Part shown: positions 1 through 12,155 of the stretch, one piece after another
How positions within the stretch are numbered: position 1 is the first letter of the stretch
Layout: each line of letters starts with the position of its first letter
NCBI GenBank assembly: GCA_932526585.2
Contig: OW052244.1
Location: 52,605,211 to 52,669,210, forward strand
Source: Philonthus cognatus
Lineage: Eukaryota; Arthropoda; Insecta; Coleoptera; Staphylinidae
Length of the DNA stretch: 64,000 bases
Direction of reading: 5' to 3'
The notes under the pieces: generated by a model
The model's input: only the letters and a program-made list of their open reading frames with translations
Database searches by the model: none
Told to the model about the DNA's origin: nothing
Position numbers and translations under genes: made by a program

Positions 1-143
1 AATAGTCGTATTTTTTTGTTCTTTTTTAATAAATTTTATTTGTTTACTTAATATTCATCAGTTTACAACTTTCCTTAATATTACTATTCTTTTGACTACA
101 AAACAGAAACAAACAAAATAAGATATTGACAATTATCGAACGA

Positions 144-294
144 ATGTCTTCCACTCCCAGACTAAGCATGAAGTAAAATTTTGAGTTGAGAAAAGCCCCG
201 AGAATTTGGATTTGGACGCGCAGCATCCAAATCCAAATTCGGGCTTTTCTCAACTCGAAATTTTACTTCATGCGCTACGCCTGTAAAACACTGG
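144..294. repeat. Snap-back palindrome cassette, copy 1
   Basis: The cassette has a fixed layout seen about 25 times in this window. One flank reads CCACTCCCAGACTAAGCATG, then come two near-perfect inverted arms containing GAAGTAAAATTTCGAG, and the other flank reads CATGCGCCACGCGT followed by AAAACACTG. Here the arms run 167-273 and the core is a GGATTTGG/CCAAATCC palindrome. The flanks are not complementary to each other, so each cassette has a direction. No coding content is visible. It behaves like a non-autonomous DNA element or a module of one. Confidence 0.8.
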
Positions 295-518
295 TCTCAA
301 GTAAAATTCAAATTTCAACATGTTAGCAGTTTTCGCGAATTTTCTATATTGTCATTAAACTTTTAATATTTTACGATTTTTCTTGCTTTAGAGAATTTAA
401 AATGTTTATGAGATTTTCAATATCTAGAGAATTTCTTGAGATTTTTAAATATCTTAGATGTTCGAAGTTTTCACAATTTTTACGGTTTTCGTGAATTTCT
501 AAAAATGTTGATACATTT

Positions 519-625
519 TATGAATGTCGCTTCGCTTGCGCGCCCCGGCAAATCCAAATTTCCAGGCTTCTCTAAACTCGAAATTTTACTTCATGCCCAA
601 TCTGGGAGTGGAAATACTTATTAGA
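519..625. repeat. Half palindrome cassette, copy 2
   Basis: Only the right arm and the GGGAGTGG flank of the cassette remain. The core half is the CCCCGGCAAATCC type, close to the intact copy near 44.1 kb. The left arm has been lost or replaced by unrelated AT-rich DNA. Confidence 0.65.
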
Positions 626-664
626 AGTTTTAAATTAAACGCTTTTATATTTAACCTTCTATAA

Positions 665-943
665 AAAATCTACTTTTTATAATTGAAAGTGATTCTTTAT
701 TAAATAATTTAGTTTGGTTTAATATTATTTAAAGTAAAACTTACGCCCATATTTAAGTGTTTTATTTTAATTCAAAATTAAAAAAGTGTCTTAATTCAAA
801 TACAATCTACTTCTTATAATTGAAAGTGATTCATTATTAAATAATTCAGTTTGGTTTAATATTATTTAAAGTAAAACTTACGCCCATATTTAATTGTTTT
901 ATTCTAATTTAAAATTAGAAAAGTATCTCAATTCAAATACAAT
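665..943. repeat. Tandem duplication, unit about 137 bp
   Basis: Two adjacent AT-rich copies begin at the shared word CTAC(T)TTATAATTGAAAGTG near 670 and 807, and both contain AAGTAAAACTTACGCCCATA. They differ at scattered positions. No coding content is visible. Confidence 0.7.
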
Positions 944-1865
944 TAATTTCGTTGAACAAATGTTATTCAAATCAATTCGTTTTATTTCAACTCAATATTA
1001 AAAAAAATATGATAATTTTTTGCTAGAGCCGACTTACATCAACTGCAATTATTGTTCAGATATCGACTTACGTCAACTGTTTTTATGGATTAACGTGAAG
1101 TAATTAAAATGCAAATTCAAAATAAACATAAAAAGTGCCACAAAATTGACATAAATGATAGAGTGACAAACAAATCATCTTCACGACTGTTTAAAAATAA
1201 TACAACTTTCAAAATTTAATAAATGTATAACTATTAATGAATGTATGGTTTATCTTTGATCACTTGGTGAAAAATGATTATTATATTTTTTTATTATTTA
1301 ATTCAAATATAAAATTACTTTATTTGTATAACATTTATTTTAAACTATATGAATTGATTTTATTTAAGTTTAGACATTTTTTCAACTTAAAATGAAAATA
1401 AAACTACTTAATTTAAAAAGTAAATAACTACAGGCATACGTTTTTGATAATAATGATAATTTTTATTTAGTATCTTTTGCTACACAATTATGAAAAGTAG
1501 ATTTTTTACGCAAGGTTTATTATAAAAGCGTTCAGTTTTGAACTTTTAACAAGTGTTTCCACTCCCAGATTAAGCATGAAGTAAAATTTCGAGTTGAAAT
1601 GTTCCTTGAAACTTGAAATTTTACTTCATGCGCCACGCGTATAAAACACTGATTTCAAGTAAGTTCAAAATATATTTCTTATAAATAATTTGTCACTTTG
1701 TTTATGAAACAAAATTATGTTTTGCAGTACTTTTTTTTTAATGTAAAATCTTGCAACGCATTTGGCTAATAGCCCTTAGACACAACGCATTTTGTCTAGA
1801 CAATGTGCGAAATGACAGACGAATGCAAATTTTTTCTGCTAATGTGTAAAAACATTGGACAATTA

Positions 1866-1952
1866 GCATTTTATTAATGGATTCGATAGCTAACGCCATC
1901 TAATGCTCCATAGTGGCATCGTCAATGACGTTAGCTATCGAATCCATTAATA
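1866..1952. repeat. Hairpin preceding a hammerhead-like motif
   Basis: The arms read ATTAATGGATTCGATAGCTA and its complement around a centre containing CATCTAATG and GCATCGTCAATGACG. Related hairpins lie beside the hammerhead-like motifs at 48.6 kb and 49.5 kb, so the hairpin and motif belong to one repeat family. Confidence 0.7.
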
Positions 1953-2014
1953 GTTTTCACATATTGGCTTGAAATGATCAGAAATGTTCAGTATTTCTCA
2001 GCACTGGGTCGGGA

Positions 2015-2055
2015 CCACACTGAAGAGGGCCTTGAAGTCCGAAACGCGTCTGTGG
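2015..2055 (+). ncRNA. Small hammerhead ribozyme motif (copy a)
   Basis: All conserved positions of a small hammerhead are present. Stem I is CCACA (2015-2019) with TGTGG (2051-2055). The core is CTGAAGA (2020-2026, with variable position 7 = A). Stem II is GGGC (2027-2030) with GTCC (2037-2040), including one G-U pair. GAAA follows at 2041-2044 and the cleavage triplet GTC at 2048-2050. Stem III is the self-complementary ACGCGT (2044-2049) with no loop. That is the form described for Penelope-associated hammerheads that pair two molecules to cleave. Activity is inferred, not shown. Confidence 0.65.
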
Positions 2056-2299
2056 GTATCTGGTGCAGGAATGCTGAACTCAAATTCCATTAGCATATTG
2101 TTTCGTCAAATCGCGTCTTGTCTGTATTTCGTGTTTTGCCCGCAACATATACATCGAAATACTATAATTTTACAAGTTAGTCTTGGGGGGGTCTCAAGTG
2201 TAAATGAAATTGCTTATACTTGGTATCAGAATACTCTACCGCCTATTATTTGTGTAATTTTTTTTTTTAAATGTAAGGCAGTATTTTTGTACAAATAAT

Positions 2300-3056
2300 A
2301 GGTTCTATCAATACACTAATGAACTTGAAACATACCTAGCGATTTTTGTTTTATTGTAGCTTTCTGACAAATCAGTATTCTCTGACTATTCTGGCAATTT
2401 ACTGTTTTTTTACTATTAAAAAACAAGTTTGAATAGCGCAAAAATGCTATTTTGCATACTCTACTAAAATATTCAGCCTGGAACGGAGTATTATTATAAT
2501 ATACAAGGTTTGTTTGTAATGAACGATGTGGAAGATCGTCCTTGATTATCTGCCGATGTCTGATTTAGATTTATGCCCGCCTAACCCTAATTACTCGCGC
2601 AACTTATTATGTTAAGTAAGTCGTTTATGGAAATTTCTACCCGCACTGCACGTGATACAAACAAATCATGTTCGTGCACCGCCGGCCGGTATTGATTTAT
2701 CTTTAATGTACTTATAAGTTGTGGAACTAAATAATTAGCTTAGAAATTGATGCAGCGAGACAAAGAGAGCGATTTTGTCTGTCTTTGGCTCAAAATTAAA
2801 TTAATTAACGAGACTTAAAGAAAATCAAAAAGTTGAAAAAATCGATGAGAACCGATGAGAACAATTTTATATTATTGTATTAAGCCTTGTTGTTAGACAT
2901 TTATTTCATAAAGATTTCAATAAATAACACACCACTCATCAATTCATATCATCATTACATACTGACAGCTAAAATCACAACAACGTTGAATGAATGTGAC
3001 ATGACAGAGACAACGTTACATTTATAATAATTAAAATAATAATTACAATAAAGATA
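2300..3056. other. Non-coding stretch, no gene seen
   Basis: AT-rich sequence without a credible ORF. The part from about 2510 to 2760 is less AT-rich, looks single-copy within the window, and includes two GCACGTG-like E-box words (near 2648 and 2671). It might be regulatory, but nothing in the sequence proves it. Confidence 0.4.
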
Positions 3057-3082
3057 GGCTGAAAGACCTATGGTCGATAGCC
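3057..3082 (+). repeat. Recurrent 26-nt hairpin motif, LINE-tail type
   Basis: The motif GGCTGAAAGACC..GGTCGATAGCC can fold on itself (GACC with GGTC, outer GGC with GCC). It recurs in both orientations near 30978, 31327, 31429, 31963, 34424 and 41308. Several copies lie next to AATAAAGATT-like words, as in the 3' end of a non-LTR retrotransposon. Confidence 0.5.
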
Positions 3083-3169
3083 ATTTTATAGAATTAGTTT
3101 TAATTTCTGTATATAATTTACTATCTGTTGTATTTATAATTATTATGAATATTCTACAAAGATGTTATA

Positions 3170-4637
3170 TACAGGGTGTCCGAATTTCAACAGAATGTAT
3201 GCGGATCTTGGTTATTTAAAGAGTTAGAGAGTCGGTTAAATTGAAATAAAGTTGTGTAATTTAAGGCCCAATAATAATCTAAAACCAAATTTGAAATATC
3301 TTCTTTCGTTTTTGAGATGTTGTCAAATAACGTATTTTTTGAAATTTCGTTTTAATTTTTTCATTCAAAAACTATTAAATCCAGAAATTTACAACTTTGA
3401 CATTATAGAAACACTTTTTAATGATAAATCGAGTAACATATTTTATTTTAAAATAACTATAACATTTATCCAGGGACCATAGCCAACTTTAGTTTTTCTT
3501 ATGGGCGCCATTTTGGATTTTCATATTTTTTGCAAGATTTTTTTTTTGTTTAAAGATGTATTACAGTTATAATTTATTGTACATTTTATATGTAAAATTT
3601 AAATGTTTTGTTTTTTTGTAAAGAGTGCCTTGGGAATAGTTGAGTAATTCACTTATTTGACAACTCCTAGGACCAATTATTTGCTTACATATCACCCCTG
3701 AAGACGGGCATCCGACGATGCATATTTAATAGATGTGATGTATTTTAAAGTAACGAGTGTCTTCCACTCCCAGACTAAGCATGAAGTAAAATTTCGAGTT
3801 TAGAAAAGCCCCGCATAGAAAATTTGTCGAGGGTCGCGCAGCGACCCGAGACAAATTTTCACGGGGCTTTTCTAAACTCGAAATTTTACTTCATGCGCCA
3901 CGCGTATTAACCACTGATTTACAGTAAAGTTAAAAATACATAATGCTTAGATGTGCTGCTGATCAATATTTACCGACTTGTAGCGAACAAATGCAAGAAT
4001 TACTTTTTTTGTGAATAGTTTTGGAATAATAGTAATAAAAATAGAATACATTTAGTTTGTGCAACTTTTATGTGATAATCAATGCTTATTATTATTATTA
4101 CAAAAGATTGACAGTTATTAATTAATTTTGAGTGCTAACAATGACTGCTGTCAAGATTTTATTGATTAACAGATATGACGTCATTGTTTTCAAGGCACTT
4201 GCAAAAAACTTTAAATATCAAATCTAAAATAAATTGAGTGTGGTACATCACTGAGCTCAGAAAAAATATTCTTTAAAATAATATGAAAATCTAAAATGGC
4301 GCCTATAAGAAAAACAAAAGTTGGCTGTGGTCCCCGAGTAAATGTTATAGTTATCTTAGAAAAAATATGCTACTAGATTCCTCATTAATAAGTGCCTGTA
4401 TACTGTCAAAGTTCTCAATGTTGATATTCAGTAATTGTTGAATAAAAAAATAAAAACGATATTTCAAAAAATCAGTTTTTTGTTGATATCTCGAAAACAA
4501 AAAAAGATATTTCAAAATTGTTTTGAGATTATTGTTGGGCATTAAAATACGCAGCTTTGTCTTAATTTAACCTACTCTATATCTCTTCAAATAACTGAGA
4601 TTTCCATACATTGTGTCGAAATACGGACACCCTGTAT
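3170..4637. mobile_element. Long-TIR foldback element, about 1.47 kb
   Basis: The left end is TACAGGGTGTCCGAATTTC and the right end is its complement (CGGACACCCTGTA). Homology continues inward for about 360 bp on each side, through the mirrored words CCCAATAATAATCT/CCCAACAATAATCT and TGGGCGCCATTTTGG/CTAAAATGGCGCC. The arms contain mirrored short ORFs that match each other because they are the same repeat, not a gene. A palindrome cassette is inserted in the centre (3755-3925). A (TA)n run abuts the right end. No transposase is present. Confidence 0.75.
3755..3925. repeat. Palindrome cassette 4, GGGTCGCGCAGCGACCC core
   Basis: A full cassette nested in the foldback element. The arms GAAGTAAAATTTCGAG through GAAAAGCCCC enclose an ACAAATTTTC-type module with the core GGGTCGCGCAGCGACCC. 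The CACTCCCAGACTAAG flank is on the left and the GCGCCACGCGTAT flank on the right. Confidence 0.8.
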
Positions 4638-4659
4638 ATATATATATATATATATATAT

Positions 4660-5516
4660 AACATCTTTCATTTGTTTTCATTAACGCTCTATCTTTTTCG
4701 AGTTCAAATGTTTCGCTCTGGTGATTTATGTAAATATCAAACAATCACCAAAATCTACTCAAACGAAGGAAGCAGAACAAACCCTAGATAATTCACAACA
4801 AGAAAAAAAAAATCAACAATTTCACCCTATTTTTCGGGCGTTGTTGCATTTTATGGCAGCTGATATCAGCCATCCATGCAGTCGGGTAAGTGACCCGTTT
4901 CGGCGCGTGCTAATTAAATTCCAGACCATTTGCTACGAATAGCCACCAAACTTAATCCTTCGTGTAACACATCCTTTCACCTGGTGGAGGAAATCCTACC
5001 GCTGCTGCTGGTTCCTGCTGGAAGCCCCTTGAAAGCGGGATCGTGTGTCCATTATGGAAATCAACAGTGTTCTTTTTTTGTGTCGCGTGGGTGTAATTAA
5101 CTACCGATAGCTTGAATTTCAGTTCGAACAGGAAGCTGTTAGTCATTAACTGCTGTTGCTTCACGATTTTAATTGAAAAAGTAATTGGTAATTGATAATT
5201 ACAATTTCATACAAAATATGAACTTAATAGAAACAATTTTACTTTTAATACATTTTATTTGTAATTATGTATAGTATAGTTTTAACGTGTATTCATTAAA
5301 AATAATTGTGTTTCTAATTAATTATCAATTTTTCATCAAATTTAATGACATTTAGCCAAAAAAAATTAACATATAAAAATTGAATATTTTATAAATACAC
5401 ATAAAAAGACTGTTATTCCTAACTTCACTTTTTATTTATATTGTTAGATGTACATTTCAAGACACACGGTACTCATTATCAATAACAAACTGAATTCTTA
5501 CAACTATTTGCGCGGT
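4660..5516. other. Non-coding stretch, no gene seen
   Basis: It begins after a (TA)n run. The section 4830-5165 is more balanced in composition but has only short ORFs without recognisable domains; the rest is AT-rich. Nothing supports a gene. Confidence 0.4.
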
Positions 5517-5517
5517 A

Positions 5518-5988
5518 TATACACGGTGTCCCGTTAATGTTACGAAATAGCTTAACCATATATTTCTGGGATCAAAATATAATGATTTAACATAACTTAT
5601 CTAGATCCAAAAGTTTACGGTTAGGCCGGAATTAGTCCGGTGCAACCAGAAGTCGCATGAGCTTAAAAACGCTTAAAATCTTATTATAATACATTAAATA
5701 TAACTCCGCATATTTCTGTTGCGCGGTTTTGGTGGGACACCTTCTATCATTATTAATTATAAACAAAATCTGGCATCGAAATTACATATATATTTTTTTA
5801 AGAGAAAACATTTAAATGCAGGTACATACAATTAATGCTGATGTCTCAACTCATCATTATTGTTTGTGATTTCCGAAATTTATACTTTTCCTCTTTCTCT
5901 AGAACATGCAGGAATTTCAAGCTTCAAACGAGTGTTTTTCACTCCCAGATTAAGCATGAAGTAACATTTCGAGTTTAGAAAAGCCTGA
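5518..5988. mobile_element. Short TIR-like repeat plus half palindrome cassette
   Basis: ACACGGTGTCCC near 5520 and GGGACACC near 5738 form short inverted ends. The block from about 5620 to 5988 is repeated at 9780-10130 (shared words GCATGAGCTT, AACTCCGCATAT, GCAGGTACATA, CATCATTATTGTTTGTG). It runs into the left half of a palindrome cassette (from 5930) whose right half is missing. Confidence 0.6.
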
Positions 5989-6671
5989 ATGTATATCAAT
6001 AAAATCTGCAGTTTCATTGATTAGAAATATATTTCTTTGTAGTTATTGAAGAACATCATTTTATGCTTTTAAATATAATACATATTTTAGTTAAATTTAA
6101 GTGTGCAATTTTATTTCCAGTAAAATAAAATGTTAGTCCACGTCGCTAAGTATAAATTTGACTGCATCTGCTAGTAATAATATCGAAAATGGTCAATAAA
6201 TTGAGCATGTAGTCTGTATAGTCAACGTTCATAAATAACAATCAGCACAGTCAGAAAGACGACATTTTGGCTTGTAGTCAAATGCCAGTGAATATTATTA
6301 TTATCAGGCAATAGAATTATCACTATAGTTTTAACAAAACTGATAAGGATCATAAATCAAGACAAAAATTGATGGACATAATTAAAGTTATGTATTATTA
6401 TTATATTAGACAAAAATTGATGAAAATAATTAAAGTTATGTATTTATTTTTGCATTTTCTGTTGGTTAATTTTGTTGTCAATTATTACAAAATTGCATTG
6501 GTTGAACAAAGCTGGAAATTATTTTCCCTTTGGTGTTATTTTCTGCCTAAGTGTAGCTACAAAATTGTATATAATTTGTGTAAATATAATATTTTATAAC
6601 AAAAATATAATAGGTTATAAAATTTATAAAAAAATAAAAATAAACATGTAATATAAACATTCATATACACA

Positions 6672-7876
6672 ATTCCATTTGTTTCTGGATCTCGCCTAGC
6701 CATGCTTTCGTGTTGTTATGTTGCAGTATCAACATTTACATTTTTTATTAGTTGTCACTCCTGATTCCTTATTTTAACAGTGTTGCAATAATTTATATCA
6801 TAAGTAATCCTCTTTTTAATTTTGAAGAGGTTTATTGTTAATCTTGCAACAATTATTTCACCATTCTGTGCAATTAGACAAAACTCCTTCATTTTCTTGT
6901 AAGAAATGCGAAATGCAGGAGTGGTTGGTTAAACACAATGTAAAATTCAATCCAAAATTAACCAAAAAGGAACTATGGGCTTTATTTATACCTTTTCGAT
7001 GAAAATTTACGTAGTTGATGACATTTTGAGAAAGAACGGGCACGAAGTTCTTAGATTACTGCCATACCATTGTCAATACAATCCAATTGAAATGGCATGG
7101 GGGTTTTGTAAGACTTACTACAATAAGCACATAAATTCTAAGCAACCATCTAAGGATCGTGTTCAGAATTTATGGCTTGAGTCTCTCTCAAAATGTACAT
7201 CCGATATGTGGCAAAATTTCTGTGATCATTGTGAAACACTTATTTCGGATGACTGGACAAAACACATGGGGAACCTTTCTTTTGAAACCATTCCTCCTTT
7301 TATTATTTCGCTTGGGGAATCTGGCTCAGAACAAACATCAGAAGATTCAGATGCAGGTTCTCTTGACTAAATAATAAAAGTGGAATGAGGGCTTAAAAAT
7401 TGTTTGACATGAAAATTATCAGTATCACAAGAGGGTGGGAATAAATTTGCAATTCTACAAAAAAATACTGAGGGCCAACAGAAGAGAGAATGACCAAAAT
7501 TAAGGTGGATGGATGGAGTTGATCAAAATGTGTTAACGGGAAGACCCAAGCGAGAAATACAAATGGATGACGAAATAAGTTTGCAGAGCCGAATTCATTA
7601 TATTTGTTATATACAATATTATTGCTGTGTTTGTATGTACAAAAACCAAGTAGTAAATTTTGTTAATCTTAAAACTGCATATTATTATCCTTTTATATCT
7701 GAAAATTTGTAAAACAGGCAACAGTGTAAGATCACAATAGTCAGAAATTATAACCTTAAAATCGAACATCTAACAGTGACATTTAAAAACCCTGATTTAA
7801 AACACAACCAGCCCCATTTACAATACTTAAACTGTCACTTTTCCATAGCTAGGCGAGATCCAGAAACAAATGGAAT
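6672..7876. mobile_element. Mariner-type DNA transposon relic with 29-bp TIRs
   Basis: A perfect inverted repeat bounds the element: ATTCCATTTGTTTCTGG... at 6672-6700 and its complement at 7848-7876. The interior holds the decayed C-terminal part of a DDE transposase on the + strand. At about 1.2 kb it is shorter than a complete element, so the N-terminal coding region appears deleted. Confidence 0.8.
6874..7370 (+). pseudogene. Broken Tc1/mariner-type DDE transposase, C-terminal part
   Basis: The first frame (6874-7002) reads DKTPSFSCKKCEMQEWLVKH, then KKELWALF, and ends at a TGA. After a frameshift near 7000 the ORF 6975-7370 continues with YVVDDILRKNGHEVLRLLPY, then YNPIEMAWGFCKTYYNKHI. 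VVD, the LRL-PYH block and NPIE are hallmarks of the DDE domain around the last acidic residue. The tail is acidic and serine-rich. The product would have cut and joined transposon ends in the nucleus; this copy is dead from the frameshift and the missing N-terminus. Confidence 0.8.
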
Positions 7877-9427
7877 ATATAATATGTTTTGTGTCATACA
7901 TCGTCATAATTTACTACCTAATTTTATCCCTTTTAAATTCTGCGATTTTTAAGTTATTTATCATTTTTACTGGATGAAAAATTAAGTGAAAACCTCTTAT
8001 TTATTGTAAATATTTCCTCAAATACTGAAAATATTAAAAAAATCTTTAAATAAAAGTTGCAGATCTCATAAACATAAACAAAATGTTTATATTATACTTT
8101 TTTGTAGATCTAATAATTACAATGATGTGCCGTTTTTAAAAGTTAGAAATATGTACGTTTCTTTATATCAACTTATCCGATAGTATTGTGAATAATTCAA
8201 AAAATATTTTCTTTACTTTCTATGAGTTTTGTGTTAAAAATGTTTTATAAATATCAATTGCTTGTGATAGGTGTAAAAATATATAGAGTAAAATTATAGA
8301 TAATCAAAACCCAACAACATGAGTTAAGTGACATTGATAATGTCAAATCGCTTACTTAATTTAATTATTGACACATTTACATCATACTTGTAAAACTATT
8401 TACTTGTATATAAATTTATATAAAAACTATTTACTTTTATGTAAAATGTAATTTAAAATAAGCCATACAATCATTTCCATGAATTTTGTCCTGCTAGAAT
8501 GGCTAAATCGTATATCGGAAATGAAATTACGCACGTTCAAAGTTTATTAAATCGTGATGATTGTAACAAAATGAATGTTATTATTTAATTTAATTATAAG
8601 AAATCAATCAAGCGGAGGATCGTAATTCAAAATAAGCAGATTTTTTTTTGATTTTCGCATTGGAAAATAAAAAATGGGTATTTTTAAGTAATTTTTGTTA
8701 GTTTTAGATAATTTCATAAATACACAAATTATTGGTGAATTTTTAAAGAAAAGTCGACGAATCGCAAAATAATCAATTATTTTTAAAGAAAATAAAAAAT
8801 CGCCTCAGAATTTAAAATTTCGGAAGAATTTTTTATTGTTTTGTGTTGGAAAATCAAGAATGGTAATTTCAGTCTTGAAATTAAAACAGTCTTGAAAATT
8901 GACAAATAAAATGCTTGTAGTTTTCTTTTGCTTCAATTTTTATGATTTTCATATTATGATATTGACAAAAAAACAACTTTCACGTATTTCGGCCTGTTAC
9001 TGTTCTATTAACTTTTCAATAAATAGTCAACAATTTATAGACTGTAATTTCGTTTTTAGTAACTTTATTTTGTTTTCTCGGCGAAAAAAGACTGATCTTT
9101 TGTGAAGGAATCTTGTTAAAATCGTTAAGTTTCAACTTTTATTTAATATTTTATCAATGCATCATTAAACATACTTTTCTATGAAAATATTTTAAAAACA
9201 AAAGAAAATAGGTATAGAATTTAATTTTTTATCATAATATGTACAAAAATATAGTATGTTTCATCAAAAACAGCCGAGACTTAATGGCTTAAAGTTGGAA
9301 ACCCCTTTATTATTTTCACTTATTTTATTCAAATGAAAATATCTCGAAAACAAAGGAAGATAGCCATAGGGAATACCAGTAGAGACCAAGGCAGAATAAA
9401 ATTTTGCGTCGGAAAATGTACAAATAT
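7877..9427. other. AT-rich intergenic stretch, no gene seen
   Basis: Long poly-A/T-rich DNA with only short incidental ORFs (for example 8899-9105). No tRNA, domain or TIR pair could be recognised. Confidence 0.4.
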
Positions 9428-9892
9428 ACAGGGCGTTCCATTTATAAAATTCGAGATTCCACAGTTTAAAGTTGTTCAAAATGCAGTATGAAATTATCAC
9501 CACTCTTTATTTAATTATTTAAAAAAAAATTACCATTGATAAGTTTGGGTATCAGCTTTTCACAGCCAACAGTGCGTCGTTTCGATTTTCTTTTGTTCGG
9601 AGGTACGAATTTTTGAAGTGAATCAGGAAAACGCAGAGCATCATTAAACAAATTTCAAATATCTCTAAAATTATTAAATTTGGAGGTTATGTTATTCAAT
9701 GATTTTTTTCACGGTTATTCACGCAAAATCCAAATTCGCAATAAAAATACTAAATTCCATTTAAAATAAGGAAGTTGGCGTTGACTTACAACCGGAAGTT
9801 GCATGAGCTTGAAAATGCTGAAAATCTCATTATAATACATTTGTTATAACTCCGCATATTACTGTTGTGCGGTTTTGTTGGGACATCCTGTA
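9428..9892. mobile_element. Short TIR element with CAGGG ends
   Basis: TACAGGGCGTTCC at the left and GGGACATCCTGTA at the right form inverted ends. The right portion is shared with 5620-5745. No coding capacity is visible. Confidence 0.55.
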
Positions 9893-10075
9893 TAGCTTAG
9901 CTATCATTATTATTAATATAAAAATTTGGCATCAAAATTAAATATACATATTCTTTTCAAGAAAAAACATTCAAACGCAGGTACATAAAATGAATGTTGA
10001 TGCCCAGACTAATCATTATTGTTTGTGTTTTCCGAAATTTCTATTTTTCCTGATTCTCTAGAACACGCTTTTAAC

Positions 10076-10412
10076 GAGTGTTTTCCACTCCCAGATTAAG
10101 CATGAAGTTAAATTTCGAGTCTATAAAAGCGTAAAAATTAATCCAAATTTTCACGCTTTTCTAAACTTGAAATTTTATTTCATGCGCCACGCGTATAAAA
10201 CACTGATTTAAATGATGTTTAAAATATACAGCTTATCATTTTTTAAAATTCGATACAACTTACTTACTTAAGTATACTTAATTTTCACTCTTTTCTAAAC
10301 TTGAAATTTTATTTCATGCGCCACGCGTATAAAACACTGATTCAAGTGAAGTTTAAGATATACAGCTTATCATTTTTTAAAATTCGATACAACTTACTTA
10401 CTTAAGTATACT
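10076..10412. repeat. Palindrome cassette with a tandemly doubled right half
   Basis: A cassette starting at the CACTCCCAGATTAAGCATG flank is followed by two adjacent ~130-bp copies (about 10151-10280 and 10281-10412). Each copy contains CTAAACTTGAAATTTTATTT, the CGCCACGCGTATAAAACACTG flank and the word CTTACTTACTTAAGTATACT. The doubling is a local tandem duplication of the cassette arm. Confidence 0.7.
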
Positions 10413-12155
10413 TAAAAGTAAAAAATCCTCTTACTTTTCTGCAAGTTTTAACTTAAATATTGTTTTATTTCTTTCTTAATACAATATATGGCGTTTAATG
10501 ATAGTATCGCATGTAACGACACCGACCATATTTTATAGATACTAGCGGTATATCGAACAATTAAATATCGATATAATTATCGATTATTTTGCAAAAAAAT
10601 ATCGATATTCTAAGATATCAACTCATATCAAACATAGTATAAAATTAAGTCAAGCAAATTTACGATAATAAAATAAAAACGTTTTAAACAAATTTAACGT
10701 TCAAAACATGTTTTAAACGGGTTTAACATTTAAAACATGTTTAAAACACGACGGCTGTTTTTAAACATGTTTAAAACACTGTTTTAAAACAAAGTGTTTT
10801 AGACATAACAACCCTGCTAAAGACACATGTAGTCGTATACAGTAGCGGCTCGTTTATATCAGGGGCCGCTTGTGTACAATTTATTGTTCGCTTAAATGTT
10901 AAGATACGACAAGTTTAAAATGAACTAATCAATTAGTTTATAATGTGTCTTTAATATTGCACATTATTAGAGAATCGATGTTTTTGCTTCAATTTGAAAC
11001 TTATTTCCACTCCTTGATTTAGAATTAAATTAAATTTACAGTTTATAAAAACCTTACACCTAATTTAAAATATTCAAATAATAAGAATATTCAAATAAAT
11101 AAAATATTTTTAAAAATAAATATTTGAATACTTTAACTTAAAAAACCCTAGCCTTAGTTTAAACGTGTATATAAAAATTGTTTTCCTACTCTTACCCTGA
11201 AATTTATATCATATTTGCACACTAAAGTGTAAAGATATAAGCATCATATCCACTCTTGTTAGGATATAAAAATTTGTTCGAACAAGATAAATTCAAATTC
11301 AAAACTATTTGAACTCGAGAAAATAAGCTTACGCTTCCTATGATTGCACACTTTAAACATAATATATAAAATTACTAAAATGTTATTCGTGAAAATGCAA
11401 ACAATGTCTTAATTAATTAGACAACTTAAGACAATAAATATCCATTGAAACAACTACTTCCCGTGCAAATACACCTCCGGATATTGAATTATACAATGAA
11501 ATATTTAAAATAATTTTTAATTGGATTTATAACAACGCTCTATTAACGTATATGTAACGGCTAAGTCAAATTCTCTTCAAACCAACTAATAAATACAAAT
11601 TTAAAATAAAAGGAGAAATAACAAACAATAAGAAGTGAAAGAACTTGGATTAAAACTAGATGGCCTAAGACATTAGTGAGCTGATTGTTATTTATGACAA
11701 TTGAACGCTATATTCGATTGGACTAAAATTTATTATGGTTGATTATCATAATATAACACACCATTTCAGTTATTATGGCTATAATTGATTGACAAAAAGT
11801 ATAAAAAACAATAATACCACAATATAAAAACTGAAATATGTTTTTATTGGCGCACCTTATAATAAATTAAAAAATACATCTTGAAAGATTAGTTCATTTA
11901 AAAGCTTTTTTGTCTCTTAATAATGTTTTATATTTTGAAAGGTTTTTCCACAAAAAATAAAATGCATATACATTATTTTTTATTATTTAGTAAAAACAAA
12001 ATCTAGTTTTTCGGGTGATTAATAATACATGTTTTTTCTTTGTCGTCGCCATTGGTTAACAAACGTCAATTGTGTATGTAACGAGTGTTATTTGAGAATT
12101 AATTGTTATCTTCATTATGGTTTATAATTAATCATATTTTTCCGCCGCATAAAAA
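10413..12155. other. AT-rich stretch with repeat fragments
   Basis: No gene is seen. At 10670-10805 there is a cluster of overlapping TTTAAAC and GTTTTAAAAC words ending in ACAACCCTG, which resembles the end of a hAT-type element. Parts of 11230-11520 (TAAACATAATATATAAAA, TTGAAACAACTACTT) are shared in diverged form with 40350-40760. Confidence 0.4.

Larger units (their letters stand above)
1430..2150. mobile_element. Decayed DNA element carrying palindrome cassette 3
   Basis: This stretch is an inverted, diverged copy of the element at 43806-44526. Shared words include CTTGCAACGCATTT with the TCTAGAC block, and GCAACATATAC at the outer end. A palindrome cassette with a deleted core lies at 1553-1660. 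A separate hairpin plus hammerhead-like unit (1860-2080) is inserted near the right side. No transposase is visible, so it is non-autonomous. Confidence 0.55.

Noticed and set aside
3252..4542. Two similar small ORFs on opposite strands, possible gene pair
   Set aside because: They are mirrored because they lie in the inverted arms of the foldback element; stops and AT bias fit non-coding DNA.
10670..10805. TTTAAAC-rich cluster as an origin or complete hAT element
   Set aside because: Only one hAT-like end (ACAACCCTG) is seen and no partner terminus or target duplication was found.
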